From Methylomonas sp. (lineage in GTDB: Bacteria > Pseudomonadota > Gammaproteobacteria > Methylococcales > Methylomonadaceae): 5,760 nucleotides of DNA. The stretch lies in assembly GCA_028688235.1 (NCBI GenBank), contig JAQTYP010000247.1, positions 1 to 5,760 of the forward strand, written 5' to 3'. The notes beneath the pieces were generated by a model. The model was given only the letters and a program-made list of their open reading frames with translations, made no database searches and was not told the DNA's origin. Made by a program: the position numbers and the translations under genes. Positions 5,281 to 5,760 of the stretch are shown in pieces (the stretch's first letter is position 1; each line of letters begins with the position of its first letter).

Positions 5281-5760
5281 TTATTTTTCTTCGGAGTTAT
5301 TATCAGGCGATTCTGTCTTCACATTTGCTCCAGTAACAATAGACGTTCCTGTGGGAGTCGACGTTATCGTTGTTGGGCTAAGATTTTTTGTTAAATCAAC
5401 AAGTGCCTTAACAGTTTCGTCAGAAATACCAGTTGTCTTCAGATTTTTAGCAAATTCTTCCTGTGCTTTAAGTACATAGGGAAGTTCCACTTTAAGAGCC
5501 TCAACTGTACTTTGAAAATAAAATACTTTCACAGCGTTATAGTCGCTAGGATCAAGTTGAATTTTTACGGGTGTAAAGGATTGTCTAATTTGACCTTCGG
5601 TTTTTTCTTGAGGATCAACCGTGTTATTAGTTACCTGATTAAATTGAATTTCAATTATATCGGGGGTTGATTTTGTAGGGGTTGTTAATTCATTTGCCTC
5701 ATCTTTGTCTAAGGGTATCTGCGCATCACTTTCATGATACCACCCATTCATGCGGTCCAC
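5281..5760 (-). CDS. C-terminal part of an unrecognised protein, Thr/Ser/Pro-rich ends
   Basis: The frame is open to the right edge and ends at TAA 5283-5281, giving 159 codons. It may begin at ATG 5751 (MNGWYHESDAQIPLD), at GTG 5760, or outside the window; no ribosome site can be checked. No family is recognised. Counting from 5760, residues 1-60 are polar and Asp/Glu/Thr-rich. Residues 62-75 (FTPVKIQLDPSDYN) look like a strand plus turn. Residues 76-127 look helical and amphipathic (VFYFQSTVEALKVELPYVL, then AQEEFAKNLK). The last 30 residues are a disordered Thr/Ser/Asn tail ending NNSEEK. No signal peptide, membrane segment or catalytic motif is visible. It points the same way as the phosphatase but is about 320 bp upstream of it, so co-transcription is uncertain. 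The coherent composition and length support a real gene. Confidence 0.6.
   Translation of the reverse strand: MDRMNGWYHESDAQIPLDKDEANELTTPTKSTPDIIEIQFNQVTNNTVDPQEKTEGQIRQSFTPVKIQLDPSDYNAVKVFYFQSTVEALKVELPYVLKAQEEFAKNLKTTGISDETVKALVDLTKNLSPTTITSTPTGTSIVTGANVKTESPDNNSEEK

Noticed and set aside
5246..5479. Plus-strand 77-codon frame
   Set aside because: Antisense shadow of the minus-strand gene at 5281-5760. It starts inside the palindromic repeat and has no ribosome site.
1..5760. CRISPR array, tRNA or rRNA gene
   Set aside because: No regularly spaced direct repeats, cloverleaf-like sequence with a T-arm, or conserved rRNA segment was seen on either strand.

Overview
The window looks like bacterial chromosomal accessory DNA. 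It is probably from a gammaproteobacterium, and a methanotroph-like or similar environmental lineage is possible. That placement is only an impression, based on an IS66-type element end, moderate GC content and a palindromic GTGGGCAC-type dispersed repeat. Nothing in the window fixes the taxon.

Layout from left to right. Positions 1-125 are the outer end of an insertion sequence, probably IS66 family, with the first 16 codons of its tnpA-like gene running off the left edge on the minus strand. Positions 126-560 hold a compact plus-strand unit: two inverted repeats, a plausible sigma-70 promoter, a 53-residue two-helix membrane protein (307-468) and a strong rho-independent terminator (526-560). 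Positions 561-912 contain no intact gene, only a startless SEC-C zinc-motif remnant (666-830). A perfect 13-bp hairpin (913-942) follows, just beyond the 3' end of the next gene.

From 955 to the right edge all recognisable genes lie on the minus strand. In the order of transcription they are: a truncated, unrecognised Thr/Ser-rich protein (5281-5760); a gap with a repeat element (5225-5280); a PhoD-like metallophosphatase (3530-4957); 18 bp after it, the decayed start of a GH25-like (lysozyme/DUF1906-type) gene (3245-3511); an unresolved stretch; and a CotA/phenoxazinone-synthase-like multicopper oxidase (955-2910).

The phosphatase and the oxidase both retain complete active-site motif sets and good ribosome binding sites, and neither shows a Sec or Tat signal peptide. 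They are co-oriented but about 620 bp apart, so shared transcription is possible and not shown. No complete new system is evident. The points most worth checking are the phoD/GH25 operon remnant with ATT at its expected start position, the leaderless oxidase-phosphatase pair, and the unannotated small membrane protein with its own operator-like promoter and terminator.
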